64,000 nt of DNA, from assembly GCF_016429065.1 (NCBI RefSeq), contig NZ_JAELTX010000002.1, forward strand, positions 1 to 64,000, in the 5' to 3' direction. Below are positions 17,615 to 26,365 of the stretch, one piece after another. The position numbers were made by a program, and so were the translations under genes. The notes beneath the pieces were generated by a model. The model saw nothing but the letters and a program-made list of their open reading frames with translations, was not told where the DNA came from and did not search any database. This stretch comes from Pedobacter sp. ASV17. GTDB taxonomy: Bacteria; Bacteroidota; Bacteroidia; Sphingobacteriales; Sphingobacteriaceae. Position 1 is the stretch's first letter. Each line of letters opens with the position of its first letter.

Positions 17615-18469
17615 ATGAAAGCACTTTTTGACCAGGTTTCAGCTAAATGCAGTGAGGTAACTACCCAGAAGTACAGTACTTCTTTTTCATTGGGCATTAA
17701 ATTCCTTTCTTCAAACATCAGACCTGCTATTTTTGCCATTTATGGTTTTGTAAGATTGGCCGATGAAGTGGTAGATTCTTTTCATGGATATGATAGAAAA
17801 GGACTTTTGAAACAGCTGAAAAATGAGACCTATGCGGCTTTAGAAAGTAAAATCAGCTTAAATCCAATCATCAATAGCTTTCAACAAGCTGTACATCAAT
17901 ACCAAATAGATGTCGAACTGATTGAGGCTTTTTTAGATAGCATGGAAATGGATTTGGAAAAGCAGGTATATACCAAACAGCTGTATGAAAAGTACATTTT
18001 TGGGTCGGCAGAAGTGGTTGGGCTCATGTGCTTAAAGGTGTTTTGCAACGGCGATGCCGATGAATATCATACCCTAAGGCATGCTGCAATGAAGTTAGGG
18101 TCGGCATTTCAAAAAGTGAATTTTCTGAGAGATATTAAGGCCGACCATGTGGAGTTGGGTAGGATGTATTTTCCAAATATGAACTTCGATTGTTTTACGG
18201 AAGAAGATAAAGCATTGATAGAGCAAGAGATAAAAGCTGAATTTGACGAAGCCTTGGTGGGTATTGCAAAACTACCCCGTTGCGCAAAAAAGGGCGTATA
18301 TTTGGCCTACATTTACTATAAATCATTATTTAGAAAAATACAGGAGATTCCTGCAAAGCACATCATGGAAAAAAGAGTAAGAGTGCCCGATTTCCAAAAG
18401 GCATTATTGATGTTAAATACTTTCTTTGTGCCGCAGACTTCTGGGAAATTGTCAGCACATGTGGTTTAA
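17615..18469 (+). CDS. crtB: Phytoene synthase
   Basis: A 284-aa squalene/phytoene synthase that joins two geranylgeranyl diphosphates. The first Asp-rich motif is DEVVD at 50-54 and the second is RDIKAD at 172-177, preceded by QKVNFL, as in bacterial CrtB. The second motif has Lys-Ala where many homologues have Val-Gly-Glu, within family variation. No crtE (GGPP synthase) is in the window, so the precursor enzyme must be encoded elsewhere. Confidence 0.95.
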   Translation: MKALFDQVSAKCSEVTTQKYSTSFSLGIKFLSSNIRPAIFAIYGFVRLADEVVDSFHGYDRKGLLKQLKNETYAALESKISLNPIINSFQQAVHQYQIDVELIEAFLDSMEMDLEKQVYTKQLYEKYIFGSAEVVGLMCLKVFCNGDADEYHTLRHAAMKLGSAFQKVNFLRDIKADHVELGRMYFPNMNFDCFTEEDKALIEQEIKAEFDEALVGIAKLPRCAKKGVYLAYIYYKSLFRKIQEIPAKHIMEKRVRVPDFQKALLMLNTFFVPQTSGKLSAHVV

Positions 18470-18962
18470 GCCAATTGTTCTATTTGCCTCGGCCTTTTTT
18501 TTGCTGTTTACAGAATCTTCCAAGCAAAACATTAGGTCAATGTATGCCAAGTCTGTAGAAAGCAAACAAACAGCACAAAACCTGCTTTCTATTTTAGAAA
18601 AGCAAGAGCAGAGTGCTTTTGTGTTAGGTTATAAAGGTGCCACTAAAATGGTGATGGCTAAGCATGTTTTTAACCCATTTACCAAGTTGAGTTATTTTAA
18701 TGCTGGCAAAAAGATGCTCAATACGGCCATCTCAAAAGACAATGAGAATGTAGAACTGGTATTTTTAAGATATGCGACACAAGTGTCGGCGCCATCCATA
18801 TTGGGCTATAACCATCATATTGAAAGCGATAAAAAGTTAATCTTAAAACGCTTAAATAATAACCAAATAGACGAACAACTGACCAAAACCATTGTTTCGT
18901 TTATGAAACAACAAAAATTAACACCTGAAGAAAAGCAACAGTTAACCAGCGTTACCCAATAA
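18459..18962 (+). CDS. Conserved-looking unknown protein of the carotenoid operon
   Basis: I do not recognise a family. Read from ATG 18459 (MWFKPIVLF...), the product is 167 aa with an N-terminal hydrophobic segment at 4-19 that looks like a signal anchor or signal peptide, then a helical, Lys- and Gln-rich body with FVLGYKGATKMVMAKHVFNPFTKLSYF in the centre. The start overlaps the crtB stop by 11 bases and its stop TAA overlaps the idi start (TAATG), so expression is coupled to pigment synthesis. An earlier in-frame ATG at 18426 is possible but lies deeper in crtB. A membrane-associated helper role is a guess. Confidence 0.8.
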   Translation: MWFKPIVLFASAFFLLFTESSKQNIRSMYAKSVESKQTAQNLLSILEKQEQSAFVLGYKGATKMVMAKHVFNPFTKLSYFNAGKKMLNTAISKDNENVELVFLRYATQVSAPSILGYNHHIESDKKLILKRLNNNQIDEQLTKTIVSFMKQQKLTPEEKQQLTSVTQ

Positions 18963-19492
18963 TGGAAGAAGTAATATTAGTAGATACAGAAGATAGAGAG
19001 ATGGGTTTGATGGAGAAGATGCAGGCCCATCGAGAAGCAAAACTACATCGTGCTTTTTCTGTTTTTTTATGGAATGATAAAAATGAAGTGTTGCTTCAGC
19101 AGCGTGCTTTGGATAAATATCATTGCGGAGGTATGTGGACAAATGCCTGTTGCAGTCACCCAAGAGCAGGGGAAACCTTGCAAGATGCCGTAAATAGACG
19201 TTTGAAGGAAGAAATGGGAATTGTCTGTGAAACCAAATGGGCTTATAGTTTCATTTATAAAGCCGATGTAGGCGGAGGGTTATTTGAGCACGAATTTGAC
19301 CATGTGTTTTTGGGCAGGTTTTCGGGAATGCCGCAACCAGATGAAAATGAAGTAAGCGACTGGGAATATGTAACGATAGAGGCTTTAAAGAAAGATGTGG
19401 AAGCTCATCCAGCAAAATATACACCTTGGTTTAAAATTATTTTAGCGGAAGTTTTGAATAAGGGAATTTTAAATCATTTGTTGAGTAGATAA
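18962..19492 (+). CDS. idi: Isopentenyl-diphosphate delta-isomerase, type I
   Basis: A 176-aa Nudix-fold enzyme that interconverts IPP and DMAPP. The catalytic Cys is C64 in TNACCSHP and the metal/acid pair is E109 and E111 in FEHEFDHVF; the Nudix-like helix is RRLKEEMGI. It supplies the C5 precursors for the carotenoid operon in which it sits. Its start shares one base with the stop of the preceding gene, and the SRPBCC gene follows without a gap. Confidence 0.95.
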   Translation: MEEVILVDTEDREMGLMEKMQAHREAKLHRAFSVFLWNDKNEVLLQQRALDKYHCGGMWTNACCSHPRAGETLQDAVNRRLKEEMGIVCETKWAYSFIYKADVGGGLFEHEFDHVFLGRFSGMPQPDENEVSDWEYVTIEALKKDVEAHPAKYTPWFKIILAEVLNKGILNHLLSR

Positions 19493-19957
19493 ATGAAGAA
19501 ATACGAATTATATAGGGAAACTGTTTTGCCTATTTCAGTGTCAGAAGCTTGGGATTTCTTCAGCAACCCGAGCAATCTAGCCAAAATTACGCCCGCTGAA
19601 ATGGAATTTAAGGTAGTAACAAAAGATTTGCCCGAACATATTCATAATGGGCTGACGATAGAATATGTGGTGCGGCCATTGGCAGGTATTCCTTTAAAAT
19701 GGTTGAGCCAAATTAGTGCGGTAAATGCACCTTATTCGTTTGTAGACGAACAGCTGAAAGGTCCTTATGCTTATTGGCATCATGAGCACACCTTTGAAGA
19801 AAAAAATGGTTCCGTGTTGATGAGAGATAAAGTGACCTATGCCATTTCTTTCGGTTGGTTGGGGCAATTGGCCAATAAGCTAATGGTGCGTAAAAAGTTG
19901 GCGCAAATTTTTGATTATAGAACTGAACAGATACTGACCATCTTTAAATCGAAATAA
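19493..19957 (+). CDS. SRPBCC-fold ligand-binding protein in carotenoid operon
   Basis: A 154-aa START/SRPBCC-like protein (polyketide cyclase superfamily). The opening ETVLPISVSEAWDFFSNPSNLAKITP and the later APYSFVDEQLKGPYAYWHHEHTFEE are typical of the cyclase/dehydrase-like group with a hydrophobic pocket. Its start follows the idi stop directly and crtZ starts 1 base after its stop, so it is a full operon member. Binding or handing over a carotenoid or precursor is a plausible but unproven role. Confidence 0.85.
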   Translation: MKKYELYRETVLPISVSEAWDFFSNPSNLAKITPAEMEFKVVTKDLPEHIHNGLTIEYVVRPLAGIPLKWLSQISAVNAPYSFVDEQLKGPYAYWHHEHTFEEKNGSVLMRDKVTYAISFGWLGQLANKLMVRKKLAQIFDYRTEQILTIFKSK

Positions 19958-19958
19958 A

Positions 19959-20441
19959 ATGGTTTTAACGATAATTGTTTGTGTAGTATTGGCTTTTGTA
20001 GCAATGGAGTGCGTGGCTTGGCTGGCGCACAAATATTTGATGCACGGCTGGTTATGGAGCCTACATAAAGACCATCACAAAAAAGATGATGGTCAGGTTT
20101 TCGAAAAAAATGACTTTTTCTTCTTGATTTTTGCAACGCCAGGAATCTTATTGTTTTTATTGGGGTCTGTTTATGGTAACATCATTGCCATCGGCATTGC
20201 TGGTGGTATTACACTGTACGGTTTTTGTTATTTCTTAGTGCATGATATTTTTATCCACCAACGGTTTAAGTGGTTCAGAAACACCAATAACATCTACTTA
20301 AAAGCTATTAGGCGAGCCCATAAAATGCACCACAAACATTTGGATAAACATGATGGCGAGTGTTTTGGAATGCTTTGGGTGCCTTTTAAATATTTTAGGG
20401 AAGCTTATCAATATCAAAAAATGCAGCAACAAAAATCATGA
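19959..20441 (+). CDS. crtZ: Beta-carotene hydroxylase
   Basis: A 160-aa integral-membrane di-iron hydroxylase of the fatty-acid hydroxylase type, which adds 3-OH groups to the beta rings to give zeaxanthin. All four histidine clusters are present: HKYLMHG, HKDHHK, HDIFIHQR and HKMHHKH. Membrane helices are seen at about 3-20, 55-75 and 78-95. The stop overlaps the start of the cyclase gene in an ATGA junction. Confidence 0.95.
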   Translation: MVLTIIVCVVLAFVAMECVAWLAHKYLMHGWLWSLHKDHHKKDDGQVFEKNDFFFLIFATPGILLFLLGSVYGNIIAIGIAGGITLYGFCYFLVHDIFIHQRFKWFRNTNNIYLKAIRRAHKMHHKHLDKHDGECFGMLWVPFKYFREAYQYQKMQQQKS

Positions 20442-21145
20442 AGCAATATACGTACTTGCTGGTCAATCTCTTTTCGGTCATTGTGCCGTTTTTATGTTCT
20501 TTTCATCCAAAATTGATGTTTTGGAGAAACGTGAAAGCTTTTTTGCCCGCCAATATCATCACTACGGTTTTGTTTTTAGTTTGGGATGTGTGGTTTACTG
20601 AAAAAGGGGTGTGGGGTTTTAATCCAGATTATGTGCTTGGTGTTTTTGTATGGGGGTTACCCATTGAAGAAATTCTTTTTTTCCTGTGCATACCTTATGC
20701 TTGTTTGTTTTCCTATCACTGTTTTGGTGTTTGGAAAGAGCAAGCACTAAGAAGTTATCCTACTAAAGCAATTTCGTTGATTTTGGTGCTTTTTGGTGGG
20801 GTGATGCTGTTTTGCTTCTATCATAAAATGTACCCCATGATGAATTTTGTAGTTTTTGTGCTGTTGATTTCATACTTGGCGTTTATAAAGAAACCCAACT
20901 GGCTGGGGCAGTTCTATTTCACCTACCTCATCATGATTATTCCATTTTTGATTGTGAATGGCGTGTTAACGGGCACAGGTCTTGATGCACCCATTGTTTG
21001 GTACAATAGCAATGAGATCATTGGGCTACGCATAAAAACCATTCCTTTTGAAGACGTCTTTTATGGAATGAGCCTTATCGGATTGAATATCTTGCTTTAT
21101 GAAGGTTTTCTGCTAAAGTTAAAGCGAATTAGGGGAGTTGTTTAA
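20438..21145 (+). CDS. crtYcd: Lycopene cyclase, fused CrtYc-CrtYd type
   Basis: A 235-aa polytopic membrane protein with two lycopene-cyclase domains in one chain. Each carries the PxE(E/D)xxF motif: PIEEILFF from residue 75 and PFEDVFYG from 203. About seven hydrophobic helices are visible. It should convert lycopene to beta-carotene. Heterodimeric CrtYc/CrtYd proteins are found in actinobacteria, whereas the fused form is common in Bacteroidota. It is the last gene of the operon. Confidence 0.93.
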   Translation: MKQYTYLLVNLFSVIVPFLCSFHPKLMFWRNVKAFLPANIITTVLFLVWDVWFTEKGVWGFNPDYVLGVFVWGLPIEEILFFLCIPYACLFSYHCFGVWKEQALRSYPTKAISLILVLFGGVMLFCFYHKMYPMMNFVVFVLLISYLAFIKKPNWLGQFYFTYLIMIIPFLIVNGVLTGTGLDAPIVWYNSNEIIGLRIKTIPFEDVFYGMSLIGLNILLYEGFLLKLKRIRGVV

Positions 21146-21182
21146 GTTCTAGCTATCATTTTCAGGTTCTCTTTACTTCATT

Positions 21183-21215
21183 AAACCTCGTAGGTTTTCA
21201 AAACCTACGAGGTTT
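21183..21215. terminator. Perfect palindrome ending the carotenoid operon
   Basis: Arms AAACCTCGTAGGTTT (21183-21197) and AAACCTACGAGGTTT (21201-21215) are perfect complements around a TCA loop. The T tract is short (TTT), so it may be a bidirectional terminator or a dispersed palindrome. Near-identical copies are at 21735-21767 and, shorter, at 13621. Confidence 0.7.
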
Positions 21216-21277
21216 GTGCTTACATCCCGTCATTCCGAGGCACGAGGAATCTCAAAAAGATGGCGTCATACCAACCA

Positions 21278-21658
21278 TTACTGTATGGAACGCTCGCTTA
21301 CTGAAACCGAAGATGTCTTTAGCTGCTCATCTTTTCCTAAAGCCAATATCAGCTGAACGATGGTTGAAGCTCCGTAAATAAAATCAGCGAGAAGGATATA
21401 AGAATAGGTGCCGAAGCTTAAACTGATTAGAGAGTAAGCCGCATAGCCCGCTGAAAGCAATGAGTAAGCAAAGCTAATGGCTCCTGTTACTTTATGCCAT
21501 TTCTTTAACGGAAAACCTTTTAGTAGATAGTTTAGGGTTAGCCAGTTGAATAGTATAGACGGTAAAAATAAAAGGAAAAGGTTATTGCCATTTACTTTGG
21601 CTAAACCTAAAAATATCAGGCCTAAAAAGATGTTAACGTATGAGAGGTATTTTAGCAT
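21278..21658 (-). CDS. Small membrane protein of unknown function
   Basis: A 126-aa protein read from ATG 21658 (MLKYLSYVN); an earlier in-frame ATG at 21694 would add 12 residues. About four hydrophobic helices are present, at roughly 3-20, 27-45, 57-80 and 85-105, and the tail is polar (SSVSVSERSIQ). I recognise no family. The gene sits alone between two copies of the AACCTCGTAGG palindrome. Confidence 0.65.
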   Translation of the reverse strand: MLKYLSYVNIFLGLIFLGLAKVNGNNLFLLFLPSILFNWLTLNYLLKGFPLKKWHKVTGAISFAYSLLSAGYAAYSLISLSFGTYSYILLADFIYGASTIVQLILALGKDEQLKTSSVSVSERSIQ

Positions 21659-21734
21659 GTGAAGAAAGGGACTGTTTAGTGACGGTATAACCAAATGCTA
21701 AGGTAAATAAAAATCGTTTGCAATGAACTGGTTT

Positions 21735-21840
21735 AAACCTCGTAGGTTTTCAAAACCTGCGAGGTTTGCCCTTCCTCGTCATTTCGACAGCCTGCTCCGA
21801 TGATTTGGAGAAGAATGAGGGAAATCTAGCGATTTGATAA
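21735..21840. repeat. AACCTCGTAGG palindrome followed by TCATTTCGA-type repeat
   Basis: Arms at 21735-21749 and 21753-21767 match except one position. Next comes CGTCATTTCGACAGCC and GAGGGAAATCTAGCGA, a partial copy of the Bacteroidota TCATTTCGA...ATTTCTC repeat found again at 25003, 28893, 60340 and 63630. The his operon ends just beyond. Confidence 0.7.
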
Positions 21841-21846
21841 ATAATG

Positions 21847-22452
21847 CTACTTATGTCTCTTTTCCAAATTCTCGGCAATATCCTTAATGCTCAAACCTTT
21901 CTCTTTAAGTAAAAACATTAAATGGAATACCAAATCCGAAGCCTCGTTAATCAAATCCTCTTTGGTTTCTGCTAAGGCCGCTATTACCGTTTCAACACCT
22001 TCCTCGCCAACTTTTTGAGCTATTTTGTTTAATCCTTTACCTCGCATCTTATTGATGTAGGAACCTTCTACAGGATTTTCGTACCTATCGTTAATGATGT
22101 TTTCCAGTTCGAAGATAAAATTCTGGTTAAAATCGGTTTTAAAGCAACTACGAGAACCTGTATGGCAAGTTGGACCTACAGGGTTGGCTTTAATCAATAT
22201 CGTATCATTATCACAATCTATGGCAATAGACTGAACGAATAAGAAATCACCACTTTCTTCACCCTTGGTCCATAAACGGTTTTTGGAGCGAGAGAAGAAG
22301 GTTACTTTGCCTTCTTGTTGTGTTTTTTCGAACGCTTCGGCATTCATGTAGCCCAGCATCAGTACTTCCAAGGTCTGGTTATCTTGCACTACTACGGGAA
22401 CTAAGCCGTCCGTTTTGGTAAAATCTATTTGATTGGTGTTAATGTTGCTCAT
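21847..22452 (-). CDS. hisI: Bifunctional phosphoribosyl-AMP cyclohydrolase / phosphoribosyl-ATP pyrophosphatase
   Basis: A 201-aa HisIE fusion for steps 2 and 3 of histidine synthesis. The HisI part (about 10-105) has LMLGYMNAEAF, FFSRSKNRLWTKGE and the Cys-rich metal site CDNDT...CHTGSRSCF. The HisE part (about 115-201) has KMRGKGLNKIAQKVGEE and ASDLVFHLMFLL. It is the last gene of the operon. A 162-base repeat-filled spacer separates it from hisF. Confidence 0.97.
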   Translation of the reverse strand: MSNINTNQIDFTKTDGLVPVVVQDNQTLEVLMLGYMNAEAFEKTQQEGKVTFFSRSKNRLWTKGEESGDFLFVQSIAIDCDNDTILIKANPVGPTCHTGSRSCFKTDFNQNFIFELENIINDRYENPVEGSYINKMRGKGLNKIAQKVGEEGVETVIAALAETKEDLINEASDLVFHLMFLLKEKGLSIKDIAENLEKRHK

Positions 22453-22479
22453 TTGTTGTTGTGTTATAGTCTATTGGCC

Positions 22480-22605
22480 CATTGTCGTCATTGCGAGTTT
22501 TACGAAGCAATCTTTCCAATTGTCATTCCGACTTGAGAAGGAATCTATTTTTTTATCTACTTGCAGATTCTTCGCTGCACTCAGAATGATGTAAAAGTCG
22601 AAAGG
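22480..22605. repeat. hisF-hisI spacer repeat
   Basis: TCGTCATTGCGAGTTTTACG, AATTGTCATTCCGACTTGAG, AAGGAATCT and AGATTCTTCGCTGCACTCAG are pieces of the dispersed TCATTxCGA family, here as direct and inverted copies in an operon spacer. There is no gene. Confidence 0.7.
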
Positions 22606-22614
22606 AAGGGGTGC

Positions 22615-23370
22615 TTAAATCCTTACTGGTATCTGATGTCTACTTAATTCCTGTTTTAAATCTGGTATTAAAATCTCTCCATAGTGAAATACTGAAGCCG
22701 CTAATGCCGCATCAACGTTTGCTTTTTGGAAAACCTCTGTAAAATGCTCCATGCTGCCTGCTCCACCCGATGCAATAATCGGAATGTTGATGCTATCGTT
22801 TACTTTTCTCAATAAATCGCAATCGAAGCCCGCTTTGGTGCCATCATGATCCATTGAGGTCAACAGTATTTCGCCAGCGCCTAGTTCTTCAGCTTGTTTA
22901 ATCCATGTTTCGGTTTGCAGTTCGGTCATCAAGCGGCCACCGTTTAGGTGTACCCAATTTTTACCGTCCACATGTTTGGTGTCAACGGCAACCACTACAA
23001 ATTGCACTCCGAAAGCTTTGGCCAACTCCTCAATCAGTTTGGGGTTGCGTACCGCTGCAGAGTTGATGCTAATTTTATCGGCACCTGCGTTAAGCAAGGC
23101 TTCAGCATCTGCAATTTCGGTAATGCCACCACCAATGGTAAAAGGAATATTCAGTTGTCTGGCCACAGATTTTACCATCTCAATCATCGTTTTACGACGT
23201 TCATGAGTAGCGGTGATATCTAAAAATACCAGTTCGTCAGCACCTTGTTGTGCATATTGGGCAGCCAGTTCCACAGGGTCGCCAGCATCTCGTAAGTCAA
23301 CAAAGTTTACACCTTTTACAGTTCGCCCATCTTTTACATCCAGGCAGGGGATAATGCGTTTTGAAAGCAT
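22615..23370 (-). CDS. hisF: Imidazole glycerol phosphate synthase, cyclase subunit
   Basis: A 251-aa TIM barrel. The catalytic aspartates are D11 (PCLDVKDG) and D130 ([12 protein letters not shown]). With HisH it forms imidazole glycerol phosphate and AICAR from PRFAR and glutamine-derived ammonia. The phosphate-binding loops TIGGGI and SGGAGS are intact. The length is normal. Confidence 0.98.
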   Translation of the reverse strand: MLSKRIIPCLDVKDGRTVKGVNFVDLRDAGDPVELAAQYAQQGADELVFLDITATHERRKTMIEMVKSVARQLNIPFTIGGGITEIADAEALLNAGADKISINSAAVRNPKLIEELAKAFGVQFVVVAVDTKHVDGKNWVHLNGGRLMTELQTETWIKQAEELGAGEILLTSMDHDGTKAGFDCDLLRKVNDSINIPIIASGGAGSMEHFTEVFQKANVDAALAASVFHYGEILIPDLKQELSRHQIPVRI

Positions 23371-23388
23371 AAGGGTGTTTGGGTATTT

Positions 23389-23494
23389 AGATATTAGTAT
23401 TTAGTAGTTAGAAAGCTTATAAAGGCTACCGTGGTGCGTATAAGTTTAAGTGTTGACGCGTTATACAAAGTCTAAATACTAATTACTAATATCT
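23389..23494. repeat. hisA-hisF spacer with long imperfect inverted repeat
   Basis: A 24-base arm at 23389-23412 starting AGATATTAGTATTTAG and its near complement at 23471-23494 starting TCTAAATACTAATTAC enclose 58 bases. The arm resembles the CTAGTAnTTAG repeat family of this genome. It could fold in the mRNA between two his genes. Confidence 0.7.
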
Positions 23495-23505
23495 TTTAAT
23501 CTATT

Positions 23506-24255
23506 CTATATTGAACTCAACTCCTTCAAATTCCATTGTTTTACTTCCTCAATGGTAATTCGGTTTTCGTAAATTGCTTTACCAACCACCACACTTCTAA
23601 TCGGTAATTGAGCCAGTTCTTTAATATCATCCATAGAGCTTACGCCGCCCGAAGCAATGAGTTTAATCATAGGAGAGTGGTCAAGCAGTTTTTTGTAAAG
23701 CTCTACTGCGGTACCGCCAAGCTTGCCATCCTTGTTAATGTCGGTGCATAAAAAGCGGAAAAAGCCTAGGGCCAAGCATCTATCCACATAGTCCATCAGT
23801 TTAATTGGCGAGCTTTCCATCCATCCCGAGTATTTAATCACTTCGTCCAATACGTCAATCGCAATAACGATACGGTTAGCATAGTCATCCTTTTTGGCAA
23901 AAGCCTCGCTCAATTGAGGAAGAAAATCAGGGTTGCTGATGGCCTGTGTACCCACAATTACGCGATGGATACCTGCATCTAGCAAATTGGTTACTTGCTC
24001 AATGGTACGGATACCGCCACCATATTGCACCTTCATGTCTGTTTTTTTAATGATTTCGAACAAGGCTTTTTGGTTGCTGAAATCGCCTTTGGCACCATTC
24101 AAGTCAATAATATGGATATAATCTGTACCGTTTGACCGATACTGCTCAATCATATCTTCGATAGAAACGTTATATTCAGTTTTTTGGTTATAGTCACCTT
24201 CACGTAAGCGAACTACCTTGCCATCTAAAATATCAATTGCAGGAATGATGTACAT
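23506..24255 (-). CDS. hisA: ProFAR isomerase (phosphoribosylformimino-AICAR ribotide isomerase)
   Basis: A 249-aa TIM barrel that opens the ribose ring of ProFAR to give PRFAR. The catalytic aspartates are D8 (IIPAIDILDGK) and D134 (IVIAIDVLDE). The GGGIRT and ASGGVSS phosphate loops are present. It is placed between hisH and hisF, as in the classic order. Confidence 0.98.
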   Translation of the reverse strand: MYIIPAIDILDGKVVRLREGDYNQKTEYNVSIEDMIEQYRSNGTDYIHIIDLNGAKGDFSNQKALFEIIKKTDMKVQYGGGIRTIEQVTNLLDAGIHRVIVGTQAISNPDFLPQLSEAFAKKDDYANRIVIAIDVLDEVIKYSGWMESSPIKLMDYVDRCLALGFFRFLCTDINKDGKLGGTAVELYKKLLDHSPMIKLIASGGVSSMDDIKELAQLPIRSVVVGKAIYENRITIEEVKQWNLKELSSI

Positions 24256-24358
24256 TTTCTATAAGGTTTAAAAGGGTTATAAGTTATGGGTTTTTAGTTG
24301 TGAGTTTCGCGGGTATTTGGCTAATCATCACATCAGCTAATCCCTCCAAATCATCACA

Positions 24359-24976
24359 TTAAATAGTCAAATTATAAAAGTTCTTTAATAACTGTTCTCC
24401 CGCTTCGCCAGATTTCTCTGGATGGAATTGAACGCCGAAGAAGTTGTTTTTCTGTATGGCCGCTGAAAACTTGTTTCCATAAGTTACCAAGGCGATGTCA
24501 AAAATAGGGTTATATTCAATAAAATAAGAATGAACAAAGTAAAATTGTGCAAGAGGTTTAACATTGGTAAACAGCGGATTGTTTGTAAAATTAACGTTGT
24601 TCCAACCCATGTGCGGTATTTTAATCCCTAGCGTTTTGTCGAACAATTTAGTTTTAATGGGTACTATGCCAATCAAGTCCGCATTGCCCTCTTCCGAGTG
24701 GTCGGAAAGCAGTTGCATGCCCACACAAATGCCCAGCACAGGTTTTGTTAAGGCTTTAATGGCGTCAACTAGTCCCGTTTGTCGCAATTTTTGCATGGCG
24801 GCACCCGCATGGCCCACCCCAGGGATGATGATATGGCTATACTTTTCCAAATCAGCTTCAGTATTCACCATGCCGTAGCTAATTCCTTGCCTATCTAACG
24901 CTGCCGTTAGAGAAAAAATATTACCAGCACCGTAATTTACAATACCAATGGTGTTATTTGAGGTTGTGTTGTCCAT
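24359..24976 (-). CDS. hisH: Imidazole glycerol phosphate synthase, glutaminase subunit
   Basis: A 205-aa class I glutamine amidotransferase. The triad is C84 (LGICVGMQLL), H185 and E187 (GVQFHPEKSG). It feeds ammonia to HisF. The first 9 residues (MDNTTSNNT) are a polar extension before the usual IGIVNYGAGN start, so a slightly later start cannot be excluded, although no ATG or GTG is there. Confidence 0.98.
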   Translation of the reverse strand: MDNTTSNNTIGIVNYGAGNIFSLTAALDRQGISYGMVNTEADLEKYSHIIIPGVGHAGAAMQKLRQTGLVDAIKALTKPVLGICVGMQLLSDHSEEGNADLIGIVPIKTKLFDKTLGIKIPHMGWNNVNFTNNPLFTNVKPLAQFYFVHSYFIEYNPIFDIALVTYGNKFSAAIQKNNFFGVQFHPEKSGEAGEQLLKNFYNLTI

Positions 24977-25002
24977 TTTAATTTCCTTTTAATGTAGTTG
25001 CT

Positions 25003-25175
25003 TTCGTCATTTCGATATGTAACATATTGAAGTGAGTATTGAAAATCAGCGAAGTTAAATCTAACGATGTTGTAGATTGCTAGATTTCTCTTCGTGCCTC
25101 ATCGAAATGACGGGAAGGGGTTATGCCACTAATCACTAGCTACTAACCACTAGCTACTAACCACTAGCCACTAAT
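25003..25175. repeat. hisB-hisH spacer: TCATTTCGA repeat plus CTAG tandem
   Basis: TCGTCATTTCGATATG at 25004 and CATCGAAATGACGGG near 25100 form the ends of one inverted element. It is followed by a tandem of a 15-base unit, CTAGCTACTAACCAC, about three times at 25130-25170. The 201-base spacer holds no gene. Confidence 0.8.
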
Positions 25176-25177
25176 TC

Positions 25178-26365
25178 CTATAAGACTCCCTTCGTACTCG
25201 GTAAGACCATTTTTTCTGCATCACGTTTAACCGCCATTTTAATTGCCTTGGCAAAAGCTTTAAAGATTGCCTCAATTTTATGGTGTTCGTTTTCCCCTTC
25301 AGCTTTAACGTTCAAATTACATTTGGCTGCATCGCTAAACGATTTAAAGAAATGGAAAAACATCTCGGTAGGTACATCGCCTACACGTTCACGCTTAAAT
25401 TCGGCATCCCAAACAATCCAGTTCCTGCCACCAAAATCAATGGCTACTTGCGCTAAGCAATCGTCCATGGGTAAGCAAAAACCGTAACGCTCAATGCCTA
25501 ATTTGTTGCCAATTGCTTTTGCAAAGGCTTCGCCTAATGCAATACCCGTATCCTCCACGGTGTGGTGCTCGTCAATATGCAAATCGCCTTTGGCAATAAT
25601 CTCTAAATCCATTCCACCGTGACGGGCGATTTGGTCCAACATATGGTCAAAGAAATTTAAACCAGTGTCAATCTTGGCTTTACCTGTGCCATCTAAATCT
25701 AGCTTAATGCTGATATCCGTTTCGTTGGTTTTGCGTTCGTGCTTAACGGTTCTGGCACCACCACGAAGGAAGGTGTAAATGTCTTCCCAGTTTTTGGTTT
25801 CTAAAGCAATAATATCACTTAACGTTTCATATTTGTCCAAATTCTCTGCCGAACCCAAGCCATCGTTATTGCGGATATAAATTCCTTTAGCGCCTAAATT
25901 CTTTGCCAACACAATGTCGTTAAGCCTATCGCCAATCACATATGAGTTGGGCAAATCGTACCCTTCTCCAAAATATTTGGTCAGTAGGGCAGTGCCTGGT
26001 TTACGGGTCGGCGCATTGTCTTTGGCAAAGGTTTTATCAATGACTATCTCATCAAACACTACACCTTCGGCAGCATAAGTATCTACAATAAAGTTTTGTA
26101 TAGGCCAAAAACTTTCTTCAGGATGTGAGGAAGTACCCAATCCATCCTGATTAGTCACCATCACTAATTTGTAGTCCAGTTCATTGGCAATTTTCGATAG
26201 GTAGTATAAAGCTCTTGGGTAAAATTTCAGTTTTGCAAAACTGTCTACCTGTTCATCATCAGGTTCAATATTGAGCGTACCATCGCGGTCGATGAATAAA
26301 ATTTTCACCCCCTTGCCCCCTAAAGGGGGATTGGAAGATGATAAATCTGTTGTGTTGTGGTTCAT
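25178..26365 (-). CDS. hisB: Bifunctional histidinol-phosphatase / imidazoleglycerol-phosphate dehydratase
   Basis: A 395-aa fusion. The N-terminal HAD phosphatase has the nucleophile motif DRDGTL at 26-31 and a Lys-containing motif in ARKPGTALL. The C-terminal dehydratase (about 205-395) has [14 protein letters not shown] and the matching second metal motif [14 protein letters not shown]. Residues 8-18 ([11 protein letters not shown]) are encoded by a dispersed CCCCCTAAAGGGGG repeat, so a GTG at 26308 ([19 protein letters not shown]) is a serious alternative start. The gene order and length otherwise match the enteric-type fusion. Confidence 0.96.
   Translation of the reverse strand: MNHNTTDLSSSNPPLGGKGVKILFIDRDGTLNIEPDDEQVDSFAKLKFYPRALYYLSKIANELDYKLVMVTNQDGLGTSSHPEESFWPIQNFIVDTYAAEGVVFDEIVIDKTFAKDNAPTRKPGTALLTKYFGEGYDLPNSYVIGDRLNDIVLAKNLGAKGIYIRNNDGLGSAENLDKYETLSDIIALETKNWEDIYTFLRGGARTVKHERKTNETDISIKLDLDGTGKAKIDTGLNFFDHMLDQIARHGGMDLEIIAKGDLHIDEHHTVEDTGIALGEAFAKAIGNKLGIERYGFCLPMDDCLAQVAIDFGGRNWIVWDAEFKRERVGDVPTEMFFHFFKSFSDAAKCNLNVKAEGENEHHKIEAIFKAFAKAIKMAVKRDAEKMVLPSTKGVL

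Noticed and set aside
20350..20601. 83-codon frame overlapping crtZ and crtYcd
   Set aside because: Shadow frame; both real genes have full family motifs in their own frames.
25127..25175. 15-base tandem repeat as a mini CRISPR or VNTR within coding sequence
   Set aside because: It is a degenerate CTAG-type repeat in a non-coding his spacer, with no spacers of constant size.
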